64,000 bases of DNA from Clostridia bacterium (GTDB lineage Bacteria; Bacillota; Clostridia; Christensenellales; Borkfalkiaceae). Below the pieces are notes generated by a model. It was not told where the DNA came from. It saw only the letters and a program-made list of their open reading frames with translations, and did not search any database. Made by a program: the position numbers and the translations under genes. The DNA lies in contig JAFQJB010000007.1 of assembly GCA_017397305.1 (NCBI GenBank), forward strand, positions 124,001-188,000, in the 5' to 3' direction. Shown here piece by piece: positions 40,657-50,565 of this stretch. The number at the start of each line of letters is the position of its first letter. Position 1 is the stretch's first letter.

Positions 40657-42498
40657 ATGGCAAAATCGTTGTCGAAAGAAAAAAAATCCGGCTTTTTACC
40701 AGCGGTAAAAACTCTTTCAAAGTCCATTAGAGAATATAAAAAGCCCTCACTTTTGGCGCCATTTTTTGTCGCGCTTGAGGTTGTTTTGGAATGTTTTATC
40801 CCCTTTATTATGACCCTTTTGCTAGGTGCAATGGACTATATTACATCAAACCCCGAAAATCCAAACAAACTTTCAGTGAAAATTATCGGTTGGATTTTTA
40901 AAAATGGCGAACCTAACCTATTAATAACAATATTATACTTTGGTTTTGCCCTTCTTTTATTTGCCCTTCTATCCCTTCTTTGTGGGGCTTTATCTGGAAG
41001 ATTTTGTGCAGTTGCTAGCAGTGGCTTTGCCAAAAACCTAAGAAAAGATATGTTCAATAAAGTTCAGGATTTCTCTTTTAAGAACATTGATAGATTCTCT
41101 TCTTCAAGCCTTATAACAAGACTTACAACCGACGTAATGCACGTAGAAATGAGTTATATGATGATTATAAGAACGGCTGTTCGCTCTCCTTTCATGCTCA
41201 TATTCTCGTTGATAATGTCTTTTACTATAAACGCAAGAATGGCGCTTATATTCTTATGCACCACCCCTATTCTTGCTATCGGCTTAATTCTTATAATGAG
41301 AAAGGCTATACCTTTCTTCACTAGAATATTTAAAAAGTACGACAAAATGAATGAATCTATTGAAGAAAATATAAGTGGTATGCGCGTGGTTAAATCTTAC
41401 GTTAGAGAAGATTACGAAAAAGAAAAATTTCACAAGGCATCTAACGACGTTAAAAACGACTTTGTAAAAGCCGAAAAAATCATCGCTTTTAACGGACCAC
41501 TTATGAATTTTTGCGTTTACGCAGGGCTTATTGCTATTTATTTAGTAGGTGCCTTCCTTATAATTGATTCAAATGAACAATTATTAAAGATGACTGAACT
41601 TCAAAGCTTTATGACCTATTCGTTCCAAATGCTTATGAGTTTAATGATGTTATCGATGATAATGGTTCAAATTATCATTTCAACAGCAAGCTGTAAAAGA
41701 ATTGCAGAAGTTTTGAACGAGCAACCATCAATCGTTTCTCCAAAAAATGCAATAACAGAAGTTAAAGATGGAAGCATTGAGTTTGAAAACGTATCTTTCA
41801 AATATTCTAGTTCGGCAACTACTTATGCTCTTTCAAACGTAAACCTTACCATCAACAGTGGTGAAACTATAGGTATAATTGGAAGCACAGGTTCAAGCAA
41901 AACAACGCTAGTTCAACTTATCCCCCGTCTTTACGATACAACCGAGGGTTGCGTAAAAGTATCTAACGTTGACGTTAAAGAATATGACGTTGAAACCTTA
42001 AGAAATGCCGTGGCTATGGTTTTACAAAAAAATCAACTTTTCTCGGGCACCCTTCGTGAGAATATGCAGTGGGGCGATAAGAACGCAACTGATGAAGAAA
42101 TTTTACACGCATTAAAACTTGCGCAAATCGACTTTACCGACCTTGATAGACGTGTTGAACAAGGTGGTGCAAACTTCTCTGGCGGGCAAAAACAAAGGCT
42201 TTGTATCGCAAGAGCATTGCTTAAAAAACCCAAAATTCTTATTCTAGACGACTCCACCAGTGCGGTAGACACCAAAACCGATGCGCTTATTAGAAAATCG
42301 TTTAGAGAATATATACCAGAAACCACAAAAATTATAATTGCACAACGCGTTGCCTCCGTTGAAGATGCTGACAAAATTTTGATTATGGATGGTGGAAAAA
42401 TAACTGCTATCGGCAACCACGAACAATTGTTAAAGGACAACGAAGTTTATCAAGAACTTTACTATTCACAAAACAAGGGAGGTGACGACAATGGCTAG
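40657..42498 (+). CDS. ABC exporter, half-transporter with degenerate ATP site
   Basis: 613 residues: six-helix membrane domain (to about residue 350), then the nucleotide-binding domain. Walker A is GSTGSSKTTL (Ser for the usual Gly before Lys), signature FSGGQKQR intact, Walker B ILILDDSTSAVD with Asp instead of the catalytic Glu, and the switch His replaced by Gln (IIAQRVAS). This asymmetry is typical of one half of a heterodimeric type IV exporter; the partner follows immediately. AAGGAG 8 bases before the ATG. Confidence 0.93.
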   Translation: MAKSLSKEKKSGFLPAVKTLSKSIREYKKPSLLAPFFVALEVVLECFIPFIMTLLLGAMDYITSNPENPNKLSVKIIGWIFKNGEPNLLITILYFGFALLLFALLSLLCGALSGRFCAVASSGFAKNLRKDMFNKVQDFSFKNIDRFSSSSLITRLTTDVMHVEMSYMMIIRTAVRSPFMLIFSLIMSFTINARMALIFLCTTPILAIGLILIMRKAIPFFTRIFKKYDKMNESIEENISGMRVVKSYVREDYEKEKFHKASNDVKNDFVKAEKIIAFNGPLMNFCVYAGLIAIYLVGAFLIIDSNEQLLKMTELQSFMTYSFQMLMSLMMLSMIMVQIIISTASCKRIAEVLNEQPSIVSPKNAITEVKDGSIEFENVSFKYSSSATTYALSNVNLTINSGETIGIIGSTGSSKTTLVQLIPRLYDTTEGCVKVSNVDVKEYDVETLRNAVAMVLQKNQLFSGTLRENMQWGDKNATDEEILHALKLAQIDFTDLDRRVEQGGANFSGGQKQRLCIARALLKKPKILILDDSTSAVDTKTDALIRKSFREYIPETTKIIIAQRVASVEDADKILIMDGGKITAIGNHEQLLKDNEVYQELYYSQNKGGDDNG

Positions 42499-44449
42499 AC
42501 AAATGTCAATGCGTGGCGGCATGAAAGGTGGCGCAATGAAAGGCGGTCCTCGCCCCAAAGCCAAAAAAGGCACCTTGAAAAGAGTGCTTAGTATGCTCTT
42601 TTCCAATAACAAACGCTTAATGTTTATTGTATTTATTTGCATAACTATAAGCGCAATAACTGGCGTAGCCTCTTCCCTATTCTTAAAACAACTTCTCGTT
42701 CATATTAAAACTGGACTTGCGGACGGATGGGACGCCGCACTTAAGGGTATCATATCGCTGATTGTAGTAATGGTAACAGTTTACGGAACTTCTATAATTT
42801 GCAACCTTATTCAAACGCGAACAATGGCAAAAGTAACGCAAGGATTTTTGCACCAAATAAGAACAAATTTGTTCAATAAAATGCAGTCCCTCCCTATTCG
42901 TTACTTCGACTCTCACCTAACTGGTGACATAATGAGTTCTTACACTAACGATACAGATGCAATAAGACAACTCGTTTCGCAAAGTATTCCTAGTATGTAT
43001 TCTGCCTTAATCAGTGTAACCACACTTTTGGTTATTATGCTAACTTCAAGTTTGTGGCTATCACTCGTAATGTTCTTAGGCGTATTTTTGATGATACTAA
43101 TCACTAAAAAGGTTGGCGGTAACAGTGCAAAATATTTCATCAAACAACAACACTCGTTAGCCGATGAAGAAGGTTATATCCAAGAAATGATTCAAGGGCA
43201 AAAGGTTGTTAAGGTTTTCTGCCACGAACAAGAAAGCAAACAAAACTTTGACGTTAAAAACGACCAGCTTTGTAAAGACGCCACAAGCGCACATACCTTT
43301 GCAAACATCTTGATGCCTATAATGGGCAACTTGGGGAATATTTTATACGTGTTGCTTGCATTTATTGGTGGGCTTTTAGTAGCGCTTAACGTAAACAATG
43401 TTACCATTATCGGCAAGGTTGAAGATTCGGCACTATTTATAATAACAATTATTGCCTTCTTACCTATTAGCAAGCAGTTTACTGGTAATATTGCCCAAGC
43501 CTCACAACAAATCAACTCGATAGTAATGGGACTAGCCGGTGCTTCACGACTTTTTGAACTTTTAGACCAAGACCCCGAAGAAGACCACGGCTACGTTACC
43601 CTTGTTCGTTGCCGTATCGATAAAGACGGAACTATTACCGAATGTGAAGAACGCACTGGACACTGGGCTTGGAAACACCCCCACAAAGCCGACGGCACTA
43701 TCACCTACACCGAACTTAAAGGCGATATTCAAATGTTTGACGTGGACTTTGGTTATAACCCCGAAAAAATCGTTTTGCACAACGTTTCGCTTTACGCAAA
43801 CCCCGGTCAAAAGATTGCGTTCGTTGGTGCGACGGGTGCTGGTAAAACCACCATTACAAACCTCATTAACCGCTTCTACGACATTGCCGACGGCAAGATT
43901 CGTTATGACGGAATAAACATTAACAAGATTAAAAAAGCCGATTTAAGACGTTCGCTCGGTATAGTTTTACAAGACACCAATCTCTTTACTGGAACGGTTA
44001 TGGAAAACATAAGATACGGAAGACTTTCCGCAACCGACGAAGATTGTATCGAGGCTGCAAAGCTTGCGTACGCACACGACTTCATCACCCGCCTACCCGA
44101 TGGCTACAACACTATGCTAACGGCTGACGGTGGCAACCTTTCACAAGGTCAAAGACAGCTTTTATCAATCGCACGTGCAGCGGTAAAGGACGCGCCCGTT
44201 ATGATTTTGGACGAGGCAACCTCCTCTATCGACACTAGAACTGAAGCGCTCGTTCAAAAGGGTACGGATAGGCTTATGCAAGGCAGAACGGTTTTCGTTA
44301 TCGCTCACCGTCTATCTACCGTAAGAAATTCCGACGTTATTATGGTGCTTGACCAAGGTCACATTATTGAACGCGGTTCACACGAAGAATTAATTGCTAA
44401 AAAAGGTAAATATTATCAACTTTACACGGGAGCGTTTGAACTTGAATAA
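42491..44449 (+). CDS. ABC exporter, half-transporter with complete ATP site
   Basis: 652 residues. Gly/Met/Lys-rich N-terminal tail (about 30 residues), six membrane helices, nucleotide-binding domain with Walker A GATGAGKTTITNL, signature LSQGQRQ, Walker B MILDEATSSID with catalytic Glu, and switch His in VIAHRLST. An insert of about 45 residues (EEDHGYVTLVRCRIDKDG...) precedes the NBD, as in related Clostridial exporters. Start ATG 42491 has GGAGG 8 bases ahead; an in-frame GTG 9 bases upstream is too close to it. Overlaps the partner gene by 8 bases. Confidence 0.93.
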   Translation: MARQMSMRGGMKGGAMKGGPRPKAKKGTLKRVLSMLFSNNKRLMFIVFICITISAITGVASSLFLKQLLVHIKTGLADGWDAALKGIISLIVVMVTVYGTSIICNLIQTRTMAKVTQGFLHQIRTNLFNKMQSLPIRYFDSHLTGDIMSSYTNDTDAIRQLVSQSIPSMYSALISVTTLLVIMLTSSLWLSLVMFLGVFLMILITKKVGGNSAKYFIKQQHSLADEEGYIQEMIQGQKVVKVFCHEQESKQNFDVKNDQLCKDATSAHTFANILMPIMGNLGNILYVLLAFIGGLLVALNVNNVTIIGKVEDSALFIITIIAFLPISKQFTGNIAQASQQINSIVMGLAGASRLFELLDQDPEEDHGYVTLVRCRIDKDGTITECEERTGHWAWKHPHKADGTITYTELKGDIQMFDVDFGYNPEKIVLHNVSLYANPGQKIAFVGATGAGKTTITNLINRFYDIADGKIRYDGININKIKKADLRRSLGIVLQDTNLFTGTVMENIRYGRLSATDEDCIEAAKLAYAHDFITRLPDGYNTMLTADGGNLSQGQRQLLSIARAAVKDAPVMILDEATSSIDTRTEALVQKGTDRLMQGRTVFVIAHRLSTVRNSDVIMVLDQGHIIERGSHEELIAKKGKYYQLYTGAFELE

Positions 44450-45305
44450 TTTTTGTTCGCTATGCCCCAACGGGTGTAAAATTAATAAAGACAATCAAAA
44501 AGGACTTTGCGGTACGGACGGAAATATCCGTATCGCAAAATTCTACTTACACCCCTATGAAGAACCCATGATAAGTGGAAAAAACGGGTCGGGAACGGTG
44601 TTCTTTTGCGGGTGCTCGCTTAAATGCGTTTTTTGTCAAAATTTTGAGGTGTCAAGAAATCTAACGGGAAAGGAAATTTCGGTGCAAGAACTTGCCGAAA
44701 TTTTTAAGACGTTAGAGGATTTGGGGGCAACCACAATCAATCTTGTAAACCCCACCCACTATGCAGACAAAATTGCAAAAGCATTTGAGATTTTCCGCCC
44801 ACAAGTCCCCGTAGTGTACAATACGCACGGTTATGAGCGTATTGAAATGCTTGAAAAAGTAAACGACTTTGTAGACGTTTATTTGCCTGATATGAAGTTT
44901 TTCTCCCCCACTCTATCCAAAAGATATACGGGCAAAGAAAACTATTTCAAGGTTGCGTCTAAGTCGCTAGAATTTATGATAAATTCTAAACCGCTTAAAT
45001 TTGGTGAGGACGGACTATTAAAGCAAGGCGTTATCGTTCGCCACTTAGTTCTCCCCCAAGCGACGTCGGATAGTAAGAAGGTGCTAGACTGGTTTTTACC
45101 CTTTAAGGATAGAGCAATACTTAACGTTATGAGTCAATACACCCCGTTTGGCGAGATTGATTCTTTCCCTGAACTAAAAAGAAAAATCACTGCTAGAGAG
45201 TATAATGCAGTGATTGATTATGCAATCTCAATTGGTATAGAAAATATGCTTTACCAAAAGCGAGAAAGCGCAAGTGAAGTTTATATTCCAAAGTGGGATT
45301 TTTAA
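44442..45305 (+). CDS. PflX-like radical SAM protein
   Basis: 287 residues from the chosen TTG. N-terminal CSLCPNGCKIN with further Cys in GLCG, then GTVFFCGCSLKCVFCQNFEVS with the radical SAM CxxxCxxC, and C-terminal RHLVLPQ and NVMSQYTP. This matches the uncharacterised PflX group (related to pyruvate formate-lyase activating enzyme); the target protein is unknown. The TTG at 44442 is 9 bases from GGGAG and overlaps the end of the exporter gene; earlier in-frame starts have worse sites. A link to the exporter is only positional. Confidence 0.85.
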   Translation: MNNFCSLCPNGCKINKDNQKGLCGTDGNIRIAKFYLHPYEEPMISGKNGSGTVFFCGCSLKCVFCQNFEVSRNLTGKEISVQELAEIFKTLEDLGATTINLVNPTHYADKIAKAFEIFRPQVPVVYNTHGYERIEMLEKVNDFVDVYLPDMKFFSPTLSKRYTGKENYFKVASKSLEFMINSKPLKFGEDGLLKQGVIVRHLVLPQATSDSKKVLDWFLPFKDRAILNVMSQYTPFGEIDSFPELKRKITAREYNAVIDYAISIGIENMLYQKRESASEVYIPKWDF

Positions 45306-45318
45306 GTTAAATATCATA

Positions 45319-45350
45319 AAAAAAGGCACTAAATAGTGCCTTTTTCTTTT
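45319..45350. terminator. Bidirectional terminator between the radical SAM gene and potD
   Basis: AAAAAGGCACTA / TAGTGCCTTTTT with T runs on both sides. Confidence 0.88.
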
Positions 45351-46861
45351 TATAAATTTTCTTTCTTTACAACTTTTAAGCCCTTGCGTTCGGCATAATA
45401 TCTCTTCCTTTCGGGAAGTTTGAACCACCTTATTTTATCCCTATTGCGATAGAGAATCATAAATACCGCAAGCAACAATATTATGGATGCAAATAGAATA
45501 AGGAGCCATATCGGGAAGGTTTCGCCCTTGACTTTTTCCCACATTTCGTTGACGTCTAAAAGGGTATTTCCGTCAAAATAACTCATGACCGCGCAACGTT
45601 CAACTATTTGTGCGTCGGGGTATTGTGCGATAAGCCTGCCGTACTCTTCATTTGAAACGAAAACCTTGTATTCCCTATCAGTACCGAAAAAGTAAGAAAG
45701 GTCAACCCATTTTCCTTCATTGCTAGAAAGAGTTGCGGACTGGTCGTATTTATCATAAACGAACGAGTCGAAAATGGTTGTAGGCTCTCCATCTAAATCA
45801 AATTCGCCATTTGCAATCATACTTGTGTAGCCGATATAATCCATGTTGCGATACGCAACTTCGGGGCGAGAAATGAATTCTAGGAACTTACATACAACGT
45901 CATAATTTTGGCTACCTGATGGCATCACAAAGCCGTCAAACCAAATATTACTGCCTTCCTCTGGGATATTATAACTTAATCTTTTTTGCTTTGATGGGTC
46001 AAGTATTGTGCCGTCCTCGTCTTCAACTTTACCGCTAGCAACGTCTATAGCGTAAGCCGCATCACCACTCCAAGCAATATAAGCGTCAATGTTACCTAAA
46101 ACGATATCGTTTTTACCGCTATCAACTTCAAATCCATAAAGCATTGGTTTAATTTGACTTAAAATTTCGCCAACCTTGTCGATATCTTCTTGACCGACAC
46201 GGTTTAGAATTTGGGTGATTTCCGCATTATCTTTTGCTTTATAAAGTTCTTCCTTATAAACCATTGCAAGACCGACGAGATATGAATCTCTAACCGAGTC
46301 TTTTATAGTGATTTTGTCGCTTAAATTTTGATTGTTAAATGGTGAATACCAGTTTTTAACGTCCGCATCCGATACGTGTTCTGTATTATAAACCCAGCCC
46401 ATTGTTCCCCACATATAGCCGACCATAAAATCGTCAAGGGAAACGTGTTCACCCCTCAAATCACCGCTTTCAACGGTGAATTCTATAGATTTTAGCCTAT
46501 TTGATATATAACTAGAAACGTTTTGGTCGTATCCTGCGATTTTAGAGTGGTCAAGTTTATTTATCTTGCCCTCTACCGCAAGTTTTTGAATCATATATTC
46601 CGATGGAACGACTAAATCGTAACTATTGGGGTTAATAACAAGTTCGTTATATAGGTTTTCGTTGGTGGAAAAGGTTGAATATACAACGTCTATGCCCGTC
46701 TCCGCCTCAAACTCATCAATCAAGTCCATATCTATATAGTCGTCGCAGTTGCAAACGCGGATAACCTTTGTTTCTTGAGCCTTTTTCTTTCCACAACCAA
46801 AAGCCGTGAAGACGGGAAGCAACATAAGTAATACTAGTAAAAAGGAGAAAAATCTTTTCAT
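45350..46861 (-). CDS. potD: Spermidine/putrescine-binding lipoprotein PotD with C-terminal membrane anchor
   Basis: 503 residues, against about 350 for ordinary PotD. Lipoprotein signal with lipobox TAFGC; type II periplasmic-binding fold beginning VIRVCNCDDYIDMDLIDEFEAETGIDV, with EYMIQKLAVEGK and AYIAWSGDAAYAI. After residue 440 a membrane helix (WLLILFASIILLLAVFMILY) and a basic tail follow. The protein is therefore tethered at both ends. It captures polyamines for PotABC. AAGGAGG lies 8 bases before the ATG, within the potC end. Confidence 0.9.
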   Translation of the reverse strand: MKRFFSFLLVLLMLLPVFTAFGCGKKKAQETKVIRVCNCDDYIDMDLIDEFEAETGIDVVYSTFSTNENLYNELVINPNSYDLVVPSEYMIQKLAVEGKINKLDHSKIAGYDQNVSSYISNRLKSIEFTVESGDLRGEHVSLDDFMVGYMWGTMGWVYNTEHVSDADVKNWYSPFNNQNLSDKITIKDSVRDSYLVGLAMVYKEELYKAKDNAEITQILNRVGQEDIDKVGEILSQIKPMLYGFEVDSGKNDIVLGNIDAYIAWSGDAAYAIDVASGKVEDEDGTILDPSKQKRLSYNIPEEGSNIWFDGFVMPSGSQNYDVVCKFLEFISRPEVAYRNMDYIGYTSMIANGEFDLDGEPTTIFDSFVYDKYDQSATLSSNEGKWVDLSYFFGTDREYKVFVSNEEYGRLIAQYPDAQIVERCAVMSYFDGNTLLDVNEMWEKVKGETFPIWLLILFASIILLLAVFMILYRNRDKIRWFKLPERKRYYAERKGLKVVKKENL

Positions 46862-47662
46862 TTATTTAGCCTCCTTTTTTCTAGAACGGATATTTCCAAC
46901 AACCACAACCATAATTATTACCACGAAGATGATTGCTGAAAGCGCCCTTAAAGCCGGCAATGACGAATTTGCGTTGGACTTTGCCATCGCGCCGTAAACG
47001 TAGGTTGAAATGGTGTGGAATTCTTGCGGTTTTGTGTATGCCGATATAATATAATCGTCAAGCGACAAAGTTACTGCAAGCATAAATCCGCTTAAAATAC
47101 CTGGTAAAATTTCGGGAACTACAACGGTAAAGAGCGCGCGCATTGGTGAAGCACCAAGGTCGAGTGCCGCTTCGTATAGACTTGAATCCATTTGTTTTAA
47201 CTTGGGGATGACCGATAGCACAACGAAAGGCGTCGTTATAACCAAATGCCCTATCACCATTGAAAAATACGAACGGCTTTCGGTGAAAACCAAGGCAAAC
47301 AAAAGCACAAGGGAAACCGCCGTCACAATTTCCGCATTGATAACGGGAATTCTTGATACTGCTGAAACCGACTTGCCGAATTTTCCTCTGCTATAGTGAA
47401 TACCAATTGCACCCAGCGTACCGAGAACGGTTGCCAAAACTGCAACGATACCCGCTAAAAGCAAGGTGTCCCAAACGATTTTCATTAAATCTCCGTCAGT
47501 GAACAACTTCTTATAAAGCCCGAAGGAAAGTCCTTTATTGAACACTTCTTGAATGCTTATAATAGGCGTGTCGACAAAGCTGTATAGTACCAAGGTTAGT
47601 ATTGGCGCATAAAGGAACAACAATATTAGCGCGATATAAAATACGTTAAGATACTTTCTCAC
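46862..47662 (-). CDS. potC: Spermidine/putrescine permease PotC
   Basis: 266 residues, six membrane helices. The EAA loop that contacts the ATPase is SLYEAALDLGASPMRALFTVVVPEILPGILSG (two parts of one loop, near residue 175). The start is GTG, overlapping the potB TAG by one base. GGGGG lies about 12 bases upstream. Partner of PotB in the membrane pore. Confidence 0.94.
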   Translation of the reverse strand: MRKYLNVFYIALILLFLYAPILTLVLYSFVDTPIISIQEVFNKGLSFGLYKKLFTDGDLMKIVWDTLLLAGIVAVLATVLGTLGAIGIHYSRGKFGKSVSAVSRIPVINAEIVTAVSLVLLFALVFTESRSYFSMVIGHLVITTPFVVLSVIPKLKQMDSSLYEAALDLGASPMRALFTVVVPEILPGILSGFMLAVTLSLDDYIISAYTKPQEFHTISTYVYGAMAKSNANSSLPALRALSAIIFVVIIMVVVVGNIRSRKKEAK

Positions 47663-48501
47663 TATATATTCGTCCCCCTTGCGTTATTTTCACTTTTAAA
47701 GCTACCCGTTATCCACATGGAGATAACCATTATAACAAGCAACACAAGTGCCATTGCCGAGCCGAAATTCCAGTTTTGGAAGGTGGTAAACTGCTCGTCG
47801 ATAAGTTTACCGATAATGGTTACTAAGCCGTTACCAAAGGTGTCTGAGATAACGTAACAAGTCATTGTGGGCATAAACACCATAGTCGCACCACTTGCAA
47901 TGCCTGACATAGAAAGCGGTAAGGTTACCTTTCTAAAGGTTTGGAAAGAACTTGCGCCCAAGTCTTTACTTGCCTCTACGTAACTTTTATCCATTTTAAC
48001 CAAAACGGTATAAATGGGAAGTATCATAAAGGGCAAGTAATCGTATACCATACCGATTATAACGTTTAAATAGTTATTGAACCTAAATATACCGAGCAAG
48101 GTCAAAAGGTCCTTCATTGCCATTGCACGAAGAACGAAGTTTATCCACATAGGCATAATAAAGAGCATCAAAAGTGTGCCCCCTTTATTTAGTTTGCTCT
48201 TTGCAAGGATATATGCAACGGGATATGCAAGTATTATGCAAATAATTGTCGTTGCAAGTGCAAGTAGCATACTGATTAAAAGGGTTGAAAGTGTTGTCGT
48301 ATTGGTGAAAAACCTTGCAAAGTTATCAAAAGAAATTCCGCCGTCCGCATCGGTAAACGCATAAAACACGATAAGTAAAAGCGGAAACACAACGAACAAC
48401 ACCAAAAACAAGCCGTACGGTATGCACAACTGCTTTCTTGAAAATGCAATGCGGAACTTTCTATGCTTTTGTTCCGATTTTTGCGTGTTTTGTTCTGTCA
48501 T
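47662..48501 (-). CDS. potB: Spermidine/putrescine permease PotB
   Basis: 279 residues with a charged N-terminal tail (to about 25) and six membrane helices. EAA-loop [25 protein letters not shown] near residue 165. The start overlaps the potA stop (ATGA) with GGAG 9 bases ahead. Forms the channel with PotC. Confidence 0.94.
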   Translation of the reverse strand: MTEQNTQKSEQKHRKFRIAFSRKQLCIPYGLFLVLFVVFPLLLIVFYAFTDADGGISFDNFARFFTNTTTLSTLLISMLLALATTIICIILAYPVAYILAKSKLNKGGTLLMLFIMPMWINFVLRAMAMKDLLTLLGIFRFNNYLNVIIGMVYDYLPFMILPIYTVLVKMDKSYVEASKDLGASSFQTFRKVTLPLSMSGIASGATMVFMPTMTCYVISDTFGNGLVTIIGKLIDEQFTTFQNWNFGSAMALVLLVIMVISMWITGSFKSENNARGTNI

Positions 48502-50015
48502 CTTTTAATCTCCTGCTTTAAGGTGAGTTTAATCTTTTCTTTGGGAATTATAACGCTTACCCTATCGTTTTCGTTCCAAGTATATTCGGTGTCGAAAACA
48601 AAGTCTTCTTCATTTTCGTCCGTTCTAACGATAAGCTGATAGTGGTCGCCCTTGTATATCATAGAAACGATATTACCAATTGCACCGCCTGCGTCTTGGT
48701 CGTCGCTAATTTCAATATCTTTAAGCCCTACTTCAACGTTAACGTCCACGTCGGTAAGGTCAATCTTGTCACCCTCTGCGGTGATGAGATACCCTTCTTC
48801 GTCAAGGAATGACCCGGGATAGAGTTGGGTTACGTCACACTCAAACTCCCCGTCGCCAAAGCAAACGGTGTTTTTCTTTGTAATATAGCCGTCGTATTTG
48901 TTGGAAGAAAATTCCTTTGCCATGATGTGAATAAGGTCGGGTTCGATATGAAGGCTAACTTTTTCACCCACCTTTCTTTCCACGGTGTCTTGACAAACGA
49001 TTTCGGTCTTTCCTACCATCATTATCATTTCATAGTGAACGCCCTTAAAGATTGAACTTACAATCTTGCCGTCCACTTGTCCCTTGCCCTCGTCAAGAAG
49101 TACAACGTCTTCAGGACGAACAACCACGTCGACCTTTTCGTTCTTTTCAAACTCGTCCACGCAGTCGAAGTTGTGACCGATAAATCTTACCTTCTTGTCG
49201 CCAACGATAGTTCCACTGAAGATATTACTCTCCCCGATAAAGTCGGCAACGAAAGAGTTTTTGGGTTCGTTATAAATATCGGTCGGCGTACCCACTTGTT
49301 GAATAATGCCGTCTTTCATAACAACGATGGTGTCGCTCATAGTAAGTGCTTCTTCTTGGTCGTGGGTAACGTATATAAAGGTAATGCCAAGTTTTTTGTG
49401 CATTTCTTTAAGCTCAAGTTGCATATCTTTACGCATCTTGAGGTCGAGCGCACCCAAAGGCTCGTCAAGAAGAAGAATCTTCGGCTCGTTAACTATTGCC
49501 CTTGCGATAGCAACCCTTTGTTGTTGACCGCCAGATAAGGTCGAAACACTTCTCTTTTCAAAGCCTTCAAGGTCAACCATTTTAAGTGCCTTTTCAACCT
49601 TTTTGGTAATCTCGGCTTTTTTAAGTTTTTCTATCTTTTCAAAGGTGTTGCCGTTTTTATCCTTGTAGGTAACTTTTATCTTTTTAAGGCGCAAACCGAA
49701 CGCGATGTTATCGTACACGTTAAGGTGCGGGAAAAGTGCGTAACGTTGGAAAACCGTGTTTATCGGTCTTTTATTTGGGGGCAAAAGAGAAATATCTTCG
49801 CCGTTAAGCAAAATCTTTCCGCTGGTTGGCTTATCAAAGCCTGCAATCATACGTAACGTTGTGGTTTTACCGCAACCAGAAGGTCCTAAAAACGTAACGA
49901 ATTCACCCTTTCTAATATAAAGGTTGAGGTTATCAACCGCAACAACCCCGTCTTCAAACTGACGGGTTAAATCGATAAGTTCGATAATCTTTTCGTTTTT
50001 CTTTAATTCTGCCAT
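48498..50015 (-). CDS. potA: Spermidine/putrescine import ATPase PotA, with two TOBE-like domains
   Basis: 505 residues, about 130 more than usual. ABC domain with Walker [17 protein letters not shown], signature [15 protein letters not shown], Walker [13 protein letters not shown] and switch His THDQEEAL. Within it a Lys-rich insert ([17 protein letters not shown]) follows the Q loop. The tail carries two TOBE-like units, around [17 protein letters not shown] (near 318) and [17 protein letters not shown] (near 445). GAGGTG lies 6 bases before ATG 50015; a GTG 9 bases upstream falls in that site. The gene follows a structured leader ending in a terminator. Confidence 0.93.
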   Translation of the reverse strand: MAELKKNEKIIELIDLTRQFEDGVVAVDNLNLYIRKGEFVTFLGPSGCGKTTTLRMIAGFDKPTSGKILLNGEDISLLPPNKRPINTVFQRYALFPHLNVYDNIAFGLRLKKIKVTYKDKNGNTFEKIEKLKKAEITKKVEKALKMVDLEGFEKRSVSTLSGGQQQRVAIARAIVNEPKILLLDEPLGALDLKMRKDMQLELKEMHKKLGITFIYVTHDQEEALTMSDTIVVMKDGIIQQVGTPTDIYNEPKNSFVADFIGESNIFSGTIVGDKKVRFIGHNFDCVDEFEKNEKVDVVVRPEDVVLLDEGKGQVDGKIVSSIFKGVHYEMIMMVGKTEIVCQDTVERKVGEKVSLHIEPDLIHIMAKEFSSNKYDGYITKKNTVCFGDGEFECDVTQLYPGSFLDEEGYLITAEGDKIDLTDVDVNVEVGLKDIEISDDQDAGGAIGNIVSMIYKGDHYQLIVRTDENEEDFVFDTEYTWNENDRVSVIIPKEKIKLTLKQEIKR

Positions 50016-50024
50016 AAAATACAC

Positions 50025-50372
50025 CTCAAATAAAAAATAAAAGCAAGGTGCGAAAACGCAACTTGCTTATTTTTACAAAGCCAATAATTACACTTAAATA
50101 GTGTTTTTTGGATTGCAATATTGGTTTTTTGAGAGTCTATATAGCAACAATACTTTTACTACTCTTTATTGACCGTTTCACAAGTCTGCGATTACGCATA
50201 TTCGGTTATAAAGTAACCAACTTATAAAATTTGAGCTTTTAACTCAATCAATAAGGCGGAAAGTTCCGCTTTTCGGCAGTGGACCCGGCTGTCCGTATGG
50301 CCTTTACCCTTAAACGTTTGGGTGGTCCAAAATTATCGCTTGGAAAGACTCTTTTTTCCTTAGATTCAATCC
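50025..50372 (-). ncRNA. Structured potA leader of unrecognised class (candidate riboswitch)
   Basis: About 350 nt of untranslated RNA. Elements seen on the minus strand: 5' GGTGG (50371-50375) able to pair with CCACC (50321-50325); a three-way junction closed by GGACC/GGTCC (50281-50328) with two hairpins; GCGGA/TCCGC (50256-50269); TTGAG/CTCAA (50231-50247); a second compact junction (50182-50223) with TGCG/CGCA and GGTTA/TAACC hairpins; then an A/T-rich stretch and the terminator. I do not recognise it as a T-box, SAM, lysine, M-box or other class I know. A polyamine-responsive role is inference from the genes it controls. Confidence 0.6.
50028..50068 (-). terminator. Intrinsic terminator in the potA leader (attenuator)
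   Basis: AAGCAAGTTGCG / CGCACCTTGCTT (one mismatch) with a TTTT loop, then TTATTTTTTATTT on the minus strand. It ends at the potA ribosome binding site, so in the folded state potA would not be transcribed. Confidence 0.85.
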
Positions 50373-50378
50373 ACCTAT

Positions 50379-50407
50379 ATATTAAAACATTTGCGTTATA
50401 TTGTCAA
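50379..50407 (-). promoter_or_regulatory. Promoter of the pot operon
   Basis: TTGACA (50402-50407), 17-base spacer, TAATAT (50379-50384) on the minus strand. Transcript start near 50372. Confidence 0.88.
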
Positions 50408-50509
50408 TTATTTTTTCAACATTTTTCGCAATTTTTTGTGCCTTAATCGTCCATTTTTTGTCAATTTTTTATATTTTACGTAGCAATTGCTTTTCCCCCA
50501 CCTTTTCGC

Positions 50510-50538
50510 TTGCAAAAAATTGGTTTTAAGTATATAAT
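50510..50538 (+). promoter_or_regulatory. Promoter of the YgjV-like gene
   Basis: TTGCAA (50510-50515), 17-base spacer, TATAAT (50533-50538). The 50408-50509 stretch between the two divergent promoters shows nothing else. Confidence 0.8.
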
Positions 50539-50565
50539 AACTTCGTTATTTTTTTGAGGTGAACA

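Noticed and set aside
41880-42400. Defective ATPase in the first exporter half (GSTGSSKT, DDSTS, Q for switch His).
   Set aside because: One degenerate site is normal in heterodimeric exporters, and the adjoining partner has all residues.
50025-50372. T-box, SAM, lysine or cobalamin riboswitch in the potA leader.
   Set aside because: None of their conserved sequences (for example the T-box AGGGTGG near the terminator) were found; it is left as unrecognised.
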